DNA from: Janthinobacterium aquaticum | GTDB lineage: Bacteria; Pseudomonadota; Gammaproteobacteria; Burkholderiales; Burkholderiaceae_D | DNA length: 64,000 nt | NCBI RefSeq assembly: GCF_009208565.1 | Contig: NZ_WFLK01000002.1 | Coordinates: 62,001 to 126,000 of the forward strand | Direction: 5' to 3' | Part shown: piece after piece, positions 52,533-60,484 of the stretch | Layout: every line of letters starts with the position of its first letter | Position numbering within the stretch: the stretch's first letter is position 1 | Program-made: the position numbers and the translations under genes | Notes under the pieces: generated by a model | Told to the model about the DNA's origin: nothing | Database searches by the model: none | Seen by the model: the letters and a program-made list of their open reading frames with translations, nothing else

Positions 52533-52626
52533 GGCATGGTCTCGGAGTGGCTCAAGTAGATAGGGTTCAGGCAAAATGGCAGGGGGCATTCTACAGCGGA
52601 AGTAGGGGGTACAAAGGCGCCTTTCC

Positions 52627-52669
52627 TTCACCTGCGTCAAGGACTGCACGCATGACGCGGGGCTATAGT
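52627..52669 (+). promoter_or_regulatory. FNR/ANR-like site and -10 element of the ubiUVT promoter
   Basis: TTCACCTGCGTCAAGGA at 52627-52643 differs at only two positions from the site upstream of nrdD; its core TTCAC-N4-GTCAA resembles the FNR consensus. A -10 element TATAGT lies at 52664-52669. The implied start near 52676 places the FNR-like core centre (52633.5) at about -42, the standard class II activator position, and there is no -35 element, as expected for an activator-dependent promoter. Confidence 0.6.
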
Positions 52670-52702
52670 TCGCTCCCTGAGCCGTTACAGGAAAGCCATC
52701 AC

Positions 52703-53749
52703 ATGCAGCTTGAAAAAAACCGCACCAGCTATGCAGCCGGACCGCTGGAACTGGTCTGCCCGGCCGGCAGCCTGCCGGCCCTGAAGGCGGCCGTCGACAA
52801 TGGCGCCGACACCGTCTACCTGGGCTTTCGCGACGCCACCAATGCGCGCAATTTCGCCGGCCTCAATTTCGATGAAAAGGCAATTGCCGAAGGCGTGCGC
52901 TATGCCCACCAGCTGGGCCGCAAGGTGCTGCTGGCCTTGAATACCTATCCGCAGCCGCATAACTGGGCCATCTGGCGCAGCGCCATCGACCGCGCTGCCG
53001 AGGCCGGCATCGACGCCGTGATCGTGGCCGATCCGGGCCTGATGGCGTATGCAGCGCAGCACCATCCGAATCTGCGCCTGCATCTGTCGGTACAGGGCTC
53101 GGCCACCAACTTTGAAGCGATCAATTTCTATCACGAGCACTTCGGCGTGGCGCGTGCGGTGCTGCCGCGCGTGCTGTCGATGACGCAGGTCGAGCAGTTG
53201 ATTGCCAAAACGCCGGTGGAGATCGAAGTATTCGGTTTCGGCAGCCTGTGCGTGATGGTCGAAGGGCGCTGCGCGCTGTCGTCGTATGCCACCGGCGAAG
53301 CACCGAATACCCACGGCGTCTGCTCGCCGGCCAAAGCGGTGCGCTGGCTGGAAACGCCGGGCGGCCTGGAGTCGCGCCTGAACGGCGTGCTGATCGACCG
53401 CTATGGCCCCGGTGAAAACGCCAGCTATCCGACCCTGTGCAAAGGGCGCTTCGACGTCAACGACGAACAGTATTACGCGATCGAAGAGCCGGCCAGTCTC
53501 AATACGCTGGCACTGCTGCCGCAACTGGTTGCCATGGGCGTGCGCGCCGTCAAGATTGAAGGGCGCCAGCGCAGCCCGGCCTATGTAGCGCAGGTGACGC
53601 GCGTGTGGCGCGAAGCTATCGATAGCCTTGGTGTTTGCCGCGCAGGCCAGCAGCGCTACACCGTCAAGCCCGGCTGGATGGCCGCCATGGACAAGCTGGC
53701 CGAAGGGCAGCAGCACACGCTGGGCGCTTATCACCGGTCGTGGAAATAG
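52703..53749 (+). CDS. ubiU: UbiU, O2-independent ubiquinone hydroxylation (peptidase U32 family)
   Basis: From ATG 52703 the 348-residue protein matches UbiU (YhbU): ELVCPAGSLPALKAAVDNGAD-type opening and the four cluster Cys in order (FGSLC, EGRC, HGVC and YPTLC), consistent with the 4Fe-4S site. UbiU and UbiV form a complex that hydroxylates the ubiquinone ring without oxygen, probably with prephenate as donor. It is the first gene of ubiU-ubiV-ubiT. Identification is firm. Confidence 0.95.
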   Translation: MQLEKNRTSYAAGPLELVCPAGSLPALKAAVDNGADTVYLGFRDATNARNFAGLNFDEKAIAEGVRYAHQLGRKVLLALNTYPQPHNWAIWRSAIDRAAEAGIDAVIVADPGLMAYAAQHHPNLRLHLSVQGSATNFEAINFYHEHFGVARAVLPRVLSMTQVEQLIAKTPVEIEVFGFGSLCVMVEGRCALSSYATGEAPNTHGVCSPAKAVRWLETPGGLESRLNGVLIDRYGPGENASYPTLCKGRFDVNDEQYYAIEEPASLNTLALLPQLVAMGVRAVKIEGRQRSPAYVAQVTRVWREAIDSLGVCRAGQQRYTVKPGWMAAMDKLAEGQQHTLGAYHRSWK

Positions 53750-53767
53750 ACCATAACAGGAATCATC

Positions 53768-54679
53768 ATGCTGAAACTATCTCTGGGTCCCTTGCTGTAC
53801 TACTGGCCGCGCACCACGGTCTTTGATTTTTACCAGCAGATCGCCGCCAGCGCCGTCGATATCGTCTACCTGGGCGAGACGGTCTGTTCGCGCCGCCATG
53901 AACTGCGCCTGTCAGACTGGATCGATATCGCCGACATGCTGGCCTCCGCCGGCAAGGAGGTGGTGCTGTCGACGCAGGCGCTGATCGAATCGAACGCCGA
54001 ACTGGCCACGCTGCGCCGCATCACCGGCAATGGCCGCTACGCGGTCGAGGCCAATGATATGGGCGCCGTGCACTGCCTGGAAAAGGAAACCGGCGCGCTG
54101 CCCTTTGTGGCTGGCCCGCATCTGAACCTGTTCAATGGCCCAAGCCTGCAACTGCTGGCGTCGCTGGGCGCGCGGCGCTGGGTGATGCCGCTGGAAATGA
54201 GCGGCGAGGCGCTGGCCGAAATGCGCCGCCAGGCGCCGGCCGGGCTGGAAACCGAGGTGTTTGCCTATGGCCGCATGCCGCTGGCGTTTTCCGCGCGCTG
54301 CTTTACGGCGCGCAACCGCAACCTGCCCAAGGACGATTGCGGCTACAGCTGCCTGGAAGAACCCGACGGCCTCTTGATGCGCACGCGCGACGAGGAACCG
54401 TTCCTGGTGCTGAACGGCACGCAGACCCAGTCGGCGCTAGTTTATAACCTGGTGGCCGAACTGGCGGCGATGGCACAGATGGGCGGGACGGTGGCGCGTA
54501 TCAGCCCGCAGTCAGCGCATACCGACCAGGTGATCGCGCTCTTTGACCGCGTGCGTCGCGGCGAACTCGATGGCGCAACCGCCCAGGCGCAGCTGGCTGC
54601 CTGCCAGCCGGCTGCGGCCTGCGATGGCTACTGGCATGGCCGGCCCGGCATGGAACAACAAGCTGCACTGCATCATTGA
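53768..54679 (+). CDS. ubiV: UbiV, partner of UbiU
   Basis: This 303-residue U32-family protein starts LKLSLGPLLYYWPR and has the four UbiV cluster Cys (ETVCSRR, then SARCFTARNRNLPKDDCGYSC). The C-terminal tail is longer than in E. coli and has low complexity. It starts 18 bases after ubiU and should form the heterodimer with it. Assignment is firm. Confidence 0.95.
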   Translation: MLKLSLGPLLYYWPRTTVFDFYQQIAASAVDIVYLGETVCSRRHELRLSDWIDIADMLASAGKEVVLSTQALIESNAELATLRRITGNGRYAVEANDMGAVHCLEKETGALPFVAGPHLNLFNGPSLQLLASLGARRWVMPLEMSGEALAEMRRQAPAGLETEVFAYGRMPLAFSARCFTARNRNLPKDDCGYSCLEEPDGLLMRTRDEEPFLVLNGTQTQSALVYNLVAELAAMAQMGGTVARISPQSAHTDQVIALFDRVRRGELDGATAQAQLAACQPAAACDGYWHGRPGMEQQAALHH

Positions 54680-54704
54680 GCAGATCACTGAAAAGGAGAC
54701 CTTC

Positions 54705-55211
54705 ATGCAACACCTGCCCGTTACGCTGCCGCCTGCCGGCACCCCATCCGCGCCATCCGTACCATTTCGCCTGCCCCAGCCGGTGGCGCGGCTGCTGTCA
54801 CGCCTGCCGCCTTATCCGGCGTCGTGGGTGTTCGTGCAGGGCCTTAACCGCTTGCTGGCGCCGCAGCTGCCCGACGATGTGCGCGCGCTGCTGGCCGCAC
54901 GCACCCTGCGCTTGAAATTGTTTGACGCCGGCGTGGCGTTTGACTTTGCCTGGCAGGGCAGCGCGTTTGCCGCCGCCCGCCACGGCGCTGCGCCCGACCT
55001 GTGCATCGGCGCCAGCGTGCATGACCTGATGCTGCTGGCGCGCCGCCAGGAGGACCCGGACACGCTGTTTTTCAGCCGCCGCCTGCTGCTTGAAGGCGAT
55101 ACCGAACTGGGGCTGCTGTTCAAAAATACACTCGACAGCCTGGAGCTGCCGCCGTTCGAGCTGCAGTCGCTGGCGCCACACCGCGTGCTGGCGCTGCTGC
55201 GCCGGCGCTGA
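54705..55211 (+). CDS. ubiT: UbiT, SCP2-domain lipid-binding protein
   Basis: ATG 54705 has an AAGGAG site at the end of ubiV and gives 168 residues. The C-terminal half is an SCP2 sterol-carrier-like domain (DLCIGASVHDLMLLARRQEDPDTLFFSRRLLLEGDTELGL region) preceded by a Pro-rich N-terminus. UbiT binds prenylated intermediates in anaerobic ubiquinone synthesis, replacing the aerobic UbiJ. The operon order UVT is complete. It converges with the HMA gene with a 4-bp gap. Confidence 0.92.
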   Translation: MQHLPVTLPPAGTPSAPSVPFRLPQPVARLLSRLPPYPASWVFVQGLNRLLAPQLPDDVRALLAARTLRLKLFDAGVAFDFAWQGSAFAAARHGAAPDLCIGASVHDLMLLARRQEDPDTLFFSRRLLLEGDTELGLLFKNTLDSLELPPFELQSLAPHRVLALLRRR

Positions 55212-55215
55212 GCGC

Positions 55216-55482
55216 TTACATGCGCTGACAGTGGCCGCAGGCGCCCGTGCACGGGATGCCGGCGGCCGCTTGCGCCATCTCACCGATAAAACCGGCCTGC
55301 TGCACGGCGTTCAGCAGCCGTTCGTGGGACGCCACGCTTTCATCAAACTGCACCGTGGCGTCGCTGCGCGCCAGCGATACGCAGACCGTTTCCACGCCAT
55401 CGACTGCCTGCAGCAGATCGTTGAGGAGATCGGCACAGCCTTCATGGTCCATGCCGGTAATTGTCAGTCGCGCTGTCTGCAT
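55216..55482 (-). CDS. HMA-domain-like small protein with altered metal site
   Basis: The 88-residue protein has the HMA ferredoxin-like pattern (LTITGMDHEGCADLLNDLLQAVDGV...AVQQAGF) of copper chaperones, but the metal loop reads GMDHEGC where GM-x-C-x-x-C is expected, so one Cys is lost. A C-terminal CTGACGHC adds three Cys that could supply a different metal site. AGAGG precedes ATG 55482. It may be a metal-trafficking protein with modified specificity. Confidence 0.75.
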   Translation of the reverse strand: MQTARLTITGMDHEGCADLLNDLLQAVDGVETVCVSLARSDATVQFDESVASHERLLNAVQQAGFIGEMAQAAAGIPCTGACGHCQRM

Positions 55483-55721
55483 TGTTGCCTCTTGCTTTAA
55501 AGATAAAAAAGCAGCGTAGGCGAGGGCGGCATGCCGCGTCCAGCCTGCTACGCCGATTTCTCCCTTGATTTCGACATTTCTTGATTCAAATCACATTCCA
55601 CACTTGTTGTATTGCCCATATTTTCATGTTTGCAAGCGTACGGCTCGCTTAAACATCTTTGCCTATAATTGCCGTTATGAAAGTATAAAGATCCGGTGCA
55701 GGCCGGACAGACAGGATAGCC
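55483..55721 (+). promoter_or_regulatory. Control region of the efflux operon with FNR-like site and inverted repeat
   Basis: TTGAT-TCAA-ATCAC at 55581-55594 matches the FNR consensus TTGAT-N4-ATCAA at 9 of 10 half-site positions. A CATATT element at 55617-55622 would fit a class II promoter. Further down an imperfect inverted repeat ATGTTT-gc-AAGCG (55626-55638) / CGCTTAAACAT (55646-55656) is followed by a TATAAT -10 (55664-55669), so a repressor site of TetR type is likely at the second promoter. The FNR-like site could also serve the divergent HMA gene. Confidence 0.5.
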
Positions 55722-57131
55722 ATGGGTTTTTTACAACGATCATGTTTGCTGCTGGCGGTTGCTGGCGCACTGCCGGCGCAGGCGCAGCCAGGCGTCACGC
55801 CGCTGTATTTCAGCGACGCCCTGAGCCAGGCTGCCGGTAGCTCGGGCAGCGTGCAGGGCGCTTCGCTCGATGTGCGCGCCAAGACGCTCAAGGCCGAGGC
55901 CTTGAGCAATATCGACGGTCCTTCGCTCGACCTGACCGCTTTTCGCGGCCGCCTGTCGACTGATCTCAGTGTCGACACCAGCCGCCTGGCCGGGGTGGTC
56001 GGCGGCATCGGCGCGGCGCTGCCGGGTTTGCCGGTGCCCGAGATTCCCAATTCGCTCAACAAGTCCGTGGCCACCGACCTGACCTCGTTCGGCCTGGTGG
56101 GATTGTGGCCGCTGTATACGGGTGGGCGCCTGGAGGCAGTCAAGGGGCTGGCGGCCGGCATGGGACAGGAGGCGCAGGCCGAGCAGGCGGAAGCGGAAGA
56201 AAAGCTGGCCACCTTGGTAGCCCAGCGCTATTTCCAGTTGCTGCTGGCGCAGCGCGTGGCGGCCGTGCGTGCCGAAGTCACGGCCGGCATCGCCGAGCAC
56301 CAGCGCGACGCCGTCAAGCTGGAAAAAGGCGGCCTGATTTCGCGTGCCGAGCGCCTGCGCGCCGACGTAGCGCTCGATGGCGCGAAAAGCGAAGAGGCGC
56401 AGGCGCGCAGTGACGCCCAAGTAGCACAAGTGGCGCTTGACCGCCTGCTCAATTCGAGCGCCCAGGTGCGGCCATTGACGCCGCTGTTTGTCAACAGCCT
56501 GCCGGTTGGCACGCTGCAGTCGTTTATCAACACCGGCATGCGCGAGAACGCGGCGTGGAAAAAAATTGCCAGCAAGCGCGTGCAGTCGGAGCAGGCGCTG
56601 CGCCTGCAGGGCAAGGAATACAGCCCGACCGTGTTCGCGGTCGGCAATTACAACCGCAATCACGGCAGCGCCGACCTGGTGCGCTCGAACTGGGCGGTGG
56701 GCTTGGTGGTGTCGGTGCCGCTGGTGCACCGCATCGACACCAGCAAGATGATTGCAGCAGCCAAGCTGGACCAGGAACGCGTGGAAGTCACGGCGCGCCA
56801 GGCCGAGCGCGATATTCCCACGCTGATCGAGAAGAACTGGCGCGCGCTGGAAAACGCCCGTATCCAGTTCCTGTCCACCGCGTCGTCGGTGGAACTGGCG
56901 CGTGAAAACATCCGCCTGCAAGGCATCGCTTTCAAGCAAGGGCAGGTGACGTCGCTCGAGGTGGTCGACGCGCGCCTGAACCTGGCAAAAATCGAAACCC
57001 AGCGCGCCCAGAACGCCTATAACTATGTGATGGGACTGGCGCAGCTGCTTGAAGCAACGGGCGAGACGCAGCGCCTGGCCAGCCTGGCCGCGCAAGCCGA
57101 TATACACCTGCCACTGGACACAACGCAATGA
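55722..57131 (+). CDS. TolC-family outer-membrane efflux protein
   Basis: This 469-residue protein has a Sec signal (LLLAVAGALPAQAQ) and the two OEP repeats of TolC-type channels, long helices separated by hairpin strands (for example AQAEQAEAEEKLATLVAQRYF and later LEVVDARLNLAKIETQRAQNAYNYVMG). It forms the outer-membrane duct for the HlyD/permease system encoded immediately downstream; the genes overlap by 4 bases (ATGA). AGGATA precedes the start. Substrate unknown. Confidence 0.92.
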   Translation: MGFLQRSCLLLAVAGALPAQAQPGVTPLYFSDALSQAAGSSGSVQGASLDVRAKTLKAEALSNIDGPSLDLTAFRGRLSTDLSVDTSRLAGVVGGIGAALPGLPVPEIPNSLNKSVATDLTSFGLVGLWPLYTGGRLEAVKGLAAGMGQEAQAEQAEAEEKLATLVAQRYFQLLLAQRVAAVRAEVTAGIAEHQRDAVKLEKGGLISRAERLRADVALDGAKSEEAQARSDAQVAQVALDRLLNSSAQVRPLTPLFVNSLPVGTLQSFINTGMRENAAWKKIASKRVQSEQALRLQGKEYSPTVFAVGNYNRNHGSADLVRSNWAVGLVVSVPLVHRIDTSKMIAAAKLDQERVEVTARQAERDIPTLIEKNWRALENARIQFLSTASSVELARENIRLQGIAFKQGQVTSLEVVDARLNLAKIETQRAQNAYNYVMGLAQLLEATGETQRLASLAAQADIHLPLDTTQ

Positions 57132-58102
57132 GCAATTTGAAAAAACAACTGGCTGGCGCTGCCGGCATCGTGGTGCTGGGCCTGGTGGCCTGGGGCCTGT
57201 ACGCGGCGTACAAGCCGCAGCGCCTGCCGCTGCAGGGACAGATGGATGCGCAGGAAGTCAATGTCTCGTCCAAGGTGGCCGGCAGGGTGGGCGAGCTGTA
57301 TGTCACGCTGGGCCAGACCGTGCCCAAGGGCCATGTGCTGTTCCAGCTGACCAGCCCTGAAGTCGATGCCAAAGTGGCGCAGGCCACGGCCGCCACCCAG
57401 GCTGCCGAGGCAGTGGCCAAAAAGGCAGACGATGGCGCGCGGCCTGAAGAAATACGCGCAGCCAAAGCTAACTGGGAACGCGCGCAAACTGGCGCGGCAA
57501 TTGCCAGAACCACGTTTGAGCGCGTCAATAATATGTATGAGCAGGGCGTGATCGCGCGCCAGAAGCGTGACGAAGCGCAAGCGCAGTGGCAGTCCGGCGA
57601 GCAGCTTGCACAAGCCGCGCGCGCGCAATACGATATGGCGCTCAAGGGCGCGCGCCCCGAAGACAAGGCTGCCGCGCAGGCGCAGGCGCGCCAGGCTGGC
57701 GCCGTGCTGTCGGAAGCGCAGGTGGCGCTGGCCGAAACAAAGATTGCCGCACCGGTGGCCGGCCAGGTCAGCAAGATCCAGATACAGCCGGGCGAGCTGG
57801 CGCCGCAGGGTTTTCCGGTCATCACGCTGGTCAATCTCGACGATGCCTGGGCCGTGCTGCAGGTGCGCGAAGACGAGATGGGCGCTTTCACCATGGGCAG
57901 CACGCATGCGGCCAATGTGCCGGCCTTGAAGCAGCAAATCAGTTTCAAGGTCAGCTCGATTGCCGTGATGCCCGACTTTGCCACCTGGCGCGCAGCACGT
58001 CCGGGCGGCACCGACCTGCGCACGTTTGAAATCCGTTTGCGCCCGGCCATCAGAGTGGAAGGCCTGCGTCCCGGCATGTCGGTCGTGTTCCCGCCGCTGT
58101 GA
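57128..58102 (+). CDS. HlyD-family periplasmic adaptor
   Basis: The 324-residue protein has one N-terminal membrane helix (about 9-27), a biotinyl-lipoyl-like half motif (MDAQEVNVSSKVAGRVGELYV), a coiled-coil hairpin (about 75-180) and the second lipoyl half (AETKIAAPVAGQVSKIQIQPGE). It links inner-membrane permeases to the TolC channel, as YhiI/YbhG do for drug export. Overlaps on both sides show operon translation coupling. Confidence 0.93.
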   Translation: MSNLKKQLAGAAGIVVLGLVAWGLYAAYKPQRLPLQGQMDAQEVNVSSKVAGRVGELYVTLGQTVPKGHVLFQLTSPEVDAKVAQATAATQAAEAVAKKADDGARPEEIRAAKANWERAQTGAAIARTTFERVNNMYEQGVIARQKRDEAQAQWQSGEQLAQAARAQYDMALKGARPEDKAAAQAQARQAGAVLSEAQVALAETKIAAPVAGQVSKIQIQPGELAPQGFPVITLVNLDDAWAVLQVREDEMGAFTMGSTHAANVPALKQQISFKVSSIAVMPDFATWRAARPGGTDLRTFEIRLRPAIRVEGLRPGMSVVFPPL

Positions 58103-59280
58103 TGACGGTCAGCCTGGACAAAGCCGGTGCTGTCGCGCGCGAATGGCGGCGCCTGCGCGGCGACTTCTGGGATCTGGCCATGCTGAGCTGGATTCCGCTG
58201 CTGCTGTGCGCTTTGCTGTGGGCGATCTTTTCCGGCGGCGTCACGCGCAAGCTGCCGATCGCCGTGATCGACCAGGACAATTCGGCCCTGTCGCGCCAGT
58301 TGGTGCGGTGGATGGACGCCGCACCGGGCGTCAAGGTGGCCGCGCAGGTCGGCTCAAGCGCCGAGGCGCTGCAGCTGCTGCGCGAACGCAGCGCGTTTGG
58401 CTTCCTGGTGATCCCCGCCGATTTTTCGCGCCAGCTGCAGGCTGGTCGTCAGGCCGACGTGCAGTGGCTGTACAACGCGCAGTTTTCCTCGCACGCCGGC
58501 GCTTTGCTGCGCGAGGTGCGCACCGTGACCACCACCTTGTCGGCTGGAGCGGAAATGACGGGGCGCGAGAAAAAAGGCGTCTCGATCCAGCAGGCGCAGG
58601 CCCAGTTCGAGCCGATCCGCACCGTATTGAACAGCCTCTATAACGACAACACCAGCTATGAAGCGTTTCTGACGCTGGCGCTGATGCCGTCGATGCTGCA
58701 GATTTTTATCGTGATAGCGGTGGTCACCACCATCGGGCGCGAACTGCGCGATGGCACCGTGCCGCAGTGGCTGGCTTCGGCCAAGGGCAGCTGGTGGCGC
58801 GCGGTCGGCGCCAAGCTGCTGTTCCCGCTGGTGGCCTACGGCGCGCTGTCGCTCGCTTATCTACTGTTTTTCAGCCTGGCGCGCGGCTGGGCGGTGGCTG
58901 GCAGCCTGGCGGGTCTGTTGGCCGGCATGCTGCTGCTGGTGCTGGCCTATTGCGCGCTGGCGCTGCTGCTGGTCGCGGCCACGCTGTCACTGCGCCTGTC
59001 GCTGTCCGGCGCGGCCTTTATTACCGCGCCGGCCTTTGCCTTTGCCGGCCAGGCGTTTCCGTTGATGGCCATGCCGCCGCTGGCGCGCTTCTGGGCCGAA
59101 GCGCTGCCGCTCACGCACTACCTGCAACTGCAGACGGCCTGCTGGCTCGGTGGAGCGCCTTGGCGCTATGGCGTGCCGCAGATGCTGGTGCTGGTCGCTA
59201 TGATCGTCGGCTTTGGCCTGCCGGGCATGCTGCTGCTGGCGCGCCGCGCCAACCGTCCCGAAGCCTGGGGGCGCACATGA
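58102..59280 (+). CDS. ABC-2-type permease (YhhJ-like), first of two
   Basis: ATG 58102 overlaps the adaptor stop (TGATG), giving 392 residues. The protein has an N-terminal helix, a large periplasmic domain (about 45-185, opening with PIAVIDQDNSALSRQL) and about five C-terminal helices typical of ABC2_membrane_3 permeases. No ATP-binding cassette gene is present in the operon, so energy must come from an ATPase encoded elsewhere. It overlaps the second permease by 4 bases. Confidence 0.9.
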   Translation: MTVSLDKAGAVAREWRRLRGDFWDLAMLSWIPLLLCALLWAIFSGGVTRKLPIAVIDQDNSALSRQLVRWMDAAPGVKVAAQVGSSAEALQLLRERSAFGFLVIPADFSRQLQAGRQADVQWLYNAQFSSHAGALLREVRTVTTTLSAGAEMTGREKKGVSIQQAQAQFEPIRTVLNSLYNDNTSYEAFLTLALMPSMLQIFIVIAVVTTIGRELRDGTVPQWLASAKGSWWRAVGAKLLFPLVAYGALSLAYLLFFSLARGWAVAGSLAGLLAGMLLLVLAYCALALLLVAATLSLRLSLSGAAFITAPAFAFAGQAFPLMAMPPLARFWAEALPLTHYLQLQTACWLGGAPWRYGVPQMLVLVAMIVGFGLPGMLLLARRANRPEAWGRT

Positions 59281-60452
59281 ACGCCCGCGCTGGTATCTGG
59301 TCTGCCTTTGTCGCCACCTGGCGCGCCATGCTGGCCGACAAGGGCGCCTTGACGCTGCTGTTCGTGGGCTGCGTGGCCTATTCGTTTTTCTATCCGCTGC
59401 CGTATTCAAAGGAGATCGTGCAGCGCGTGCCGGTGGCGGTGGTCGACCAGGACCGCAGCGCCATGTCGCGCCAGCTGACGCGCTTTGCCATGGCTCACCC
59501 TGCGCTCGATGTGGTGGCGGTGGCACCGGATCTACCCGCCGTACAGCAGCAGCTGTGGCGGGGCGACATCATGGGGGTGCTGATTATTCCGCAAGGGCTG
59601 CAAAGCGACGTGCTGGCCGGCCGCGCCGCGCAGGCGCAGGTGGCCGGCAATGGCTTGTACCTGATGCTCAACAAGGTAGCCCTGAATGGCCTGGCCGAGG
59701 TGGTGGGCACGGTGTCGGCCGGTATTGAACTCAAGCGCCTGGCCGCTGGCACGCCGTCCGCCGCGCAGGCGGCGGCGCAGCGTGCGCCCGTCAGGCTCGA
59801 TGCGGTGCCGCTGTTTAATGTCAGCGAGGGCTATGGCGCCTATGTAGTACCGGGCGTCGCCACGCTGATCGTGCAGCAGACGCTGTTGATCGGCATGACC
59901 ATGCTGTTCGGTACCTGGTTCCAGCGCAAAAGCTTTCCGCTGCAGGCCGGCCATACGGCGCGCGGTTACGTGGGCATGCTGCTGGCGTTTGCGTCGGTGG
60001 CGCTCCTGAACTGCTGCTACTTTTTCGGTTTTGTGTTCTGGTTCCAGGATTATCCGCGCGGCGGCAATTTCGGCGGCATGCTGGTGCTGCTGGTGCTGTT
60101 CTCCCTGACGGTGGCCGCCTTCGGCATGCTGCTGGGCATGCTGTTTCGCACGCGCGAACGCGGCACCCAGCTGATGATCGCCACCTCGATGCCGGTGCTG
60201 TTCCTGGCCGGCCTGACCTGGCCGGTCGACCTGATGCCGGCGCCGTTGCAGGCGCTGCGCTGGCTGCTGCCGTCAACGGCCGGCATCCAGGGTTTCGTGG
60301 CGCTCAACCAGTTGGGCGCGTCGCTGCACGAGATACGCCACGAGATCAGCGGCCTGCTGCTGTTGCTCACAGCGTGCGTGGCAATCGGCGCCTGCCGCTG
60401 GCGCGCACTGGCCAGGTGTGAAACGGACGCAGCAAAAATGCCCGATATGTAA
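59277..60452 (+). CDS. ABC-2-type permease, second of two
   Basis: From ATG 59277 this 391-residue protein has the same layout as its neighbour (periplasmic block PVAVVDQDRSAMSRQL, membrane block from about 220 on) and was probably produced by duplication. The two permeases likely form the heterodimeric membrane core of the exporter with the HlyD adaptor and TolC channel. Like the first, it has no nucleotide-binding domain. Confidence 0.9.
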   Translation: MNARAGIWSAFVATWRAMLADKGALTLLFVGCVAYSFFYPLPYSKEIVQRVPVAVVDQDRSAMSRQLTRFAMAHPALDVVAVAPDLPAVQQQLWRGDIMGVLIIPQGLQSDVLAGRAAQAQVAGNGLYLMLNKVALNGLAEVVGTVSAGIELKRLAAGTPSAAQAAAQRAPVRLDAVPLFNVSEGYGAYVVPGVATLIVQQTLLIGMTMLFGTWFQRKSFPLQAGHTARGYVGMLLAFASVALLNCCYFFGFVFWFQDYPRGGNFGGMLVLLVLFSLTVAAFGMLLGMLFRTRERGTQLMIATSMPVLFLAGLTWPVDLMPAPLQALRWLLPSTAGIQGFVALNQLGASLHEIRHEISGLLLLLTACVAIGACRWRALARCETDAAKMPDM

Positions 60453-60484
60453 TAATTTCGGCATAACTTACGACCGTTATCCTT

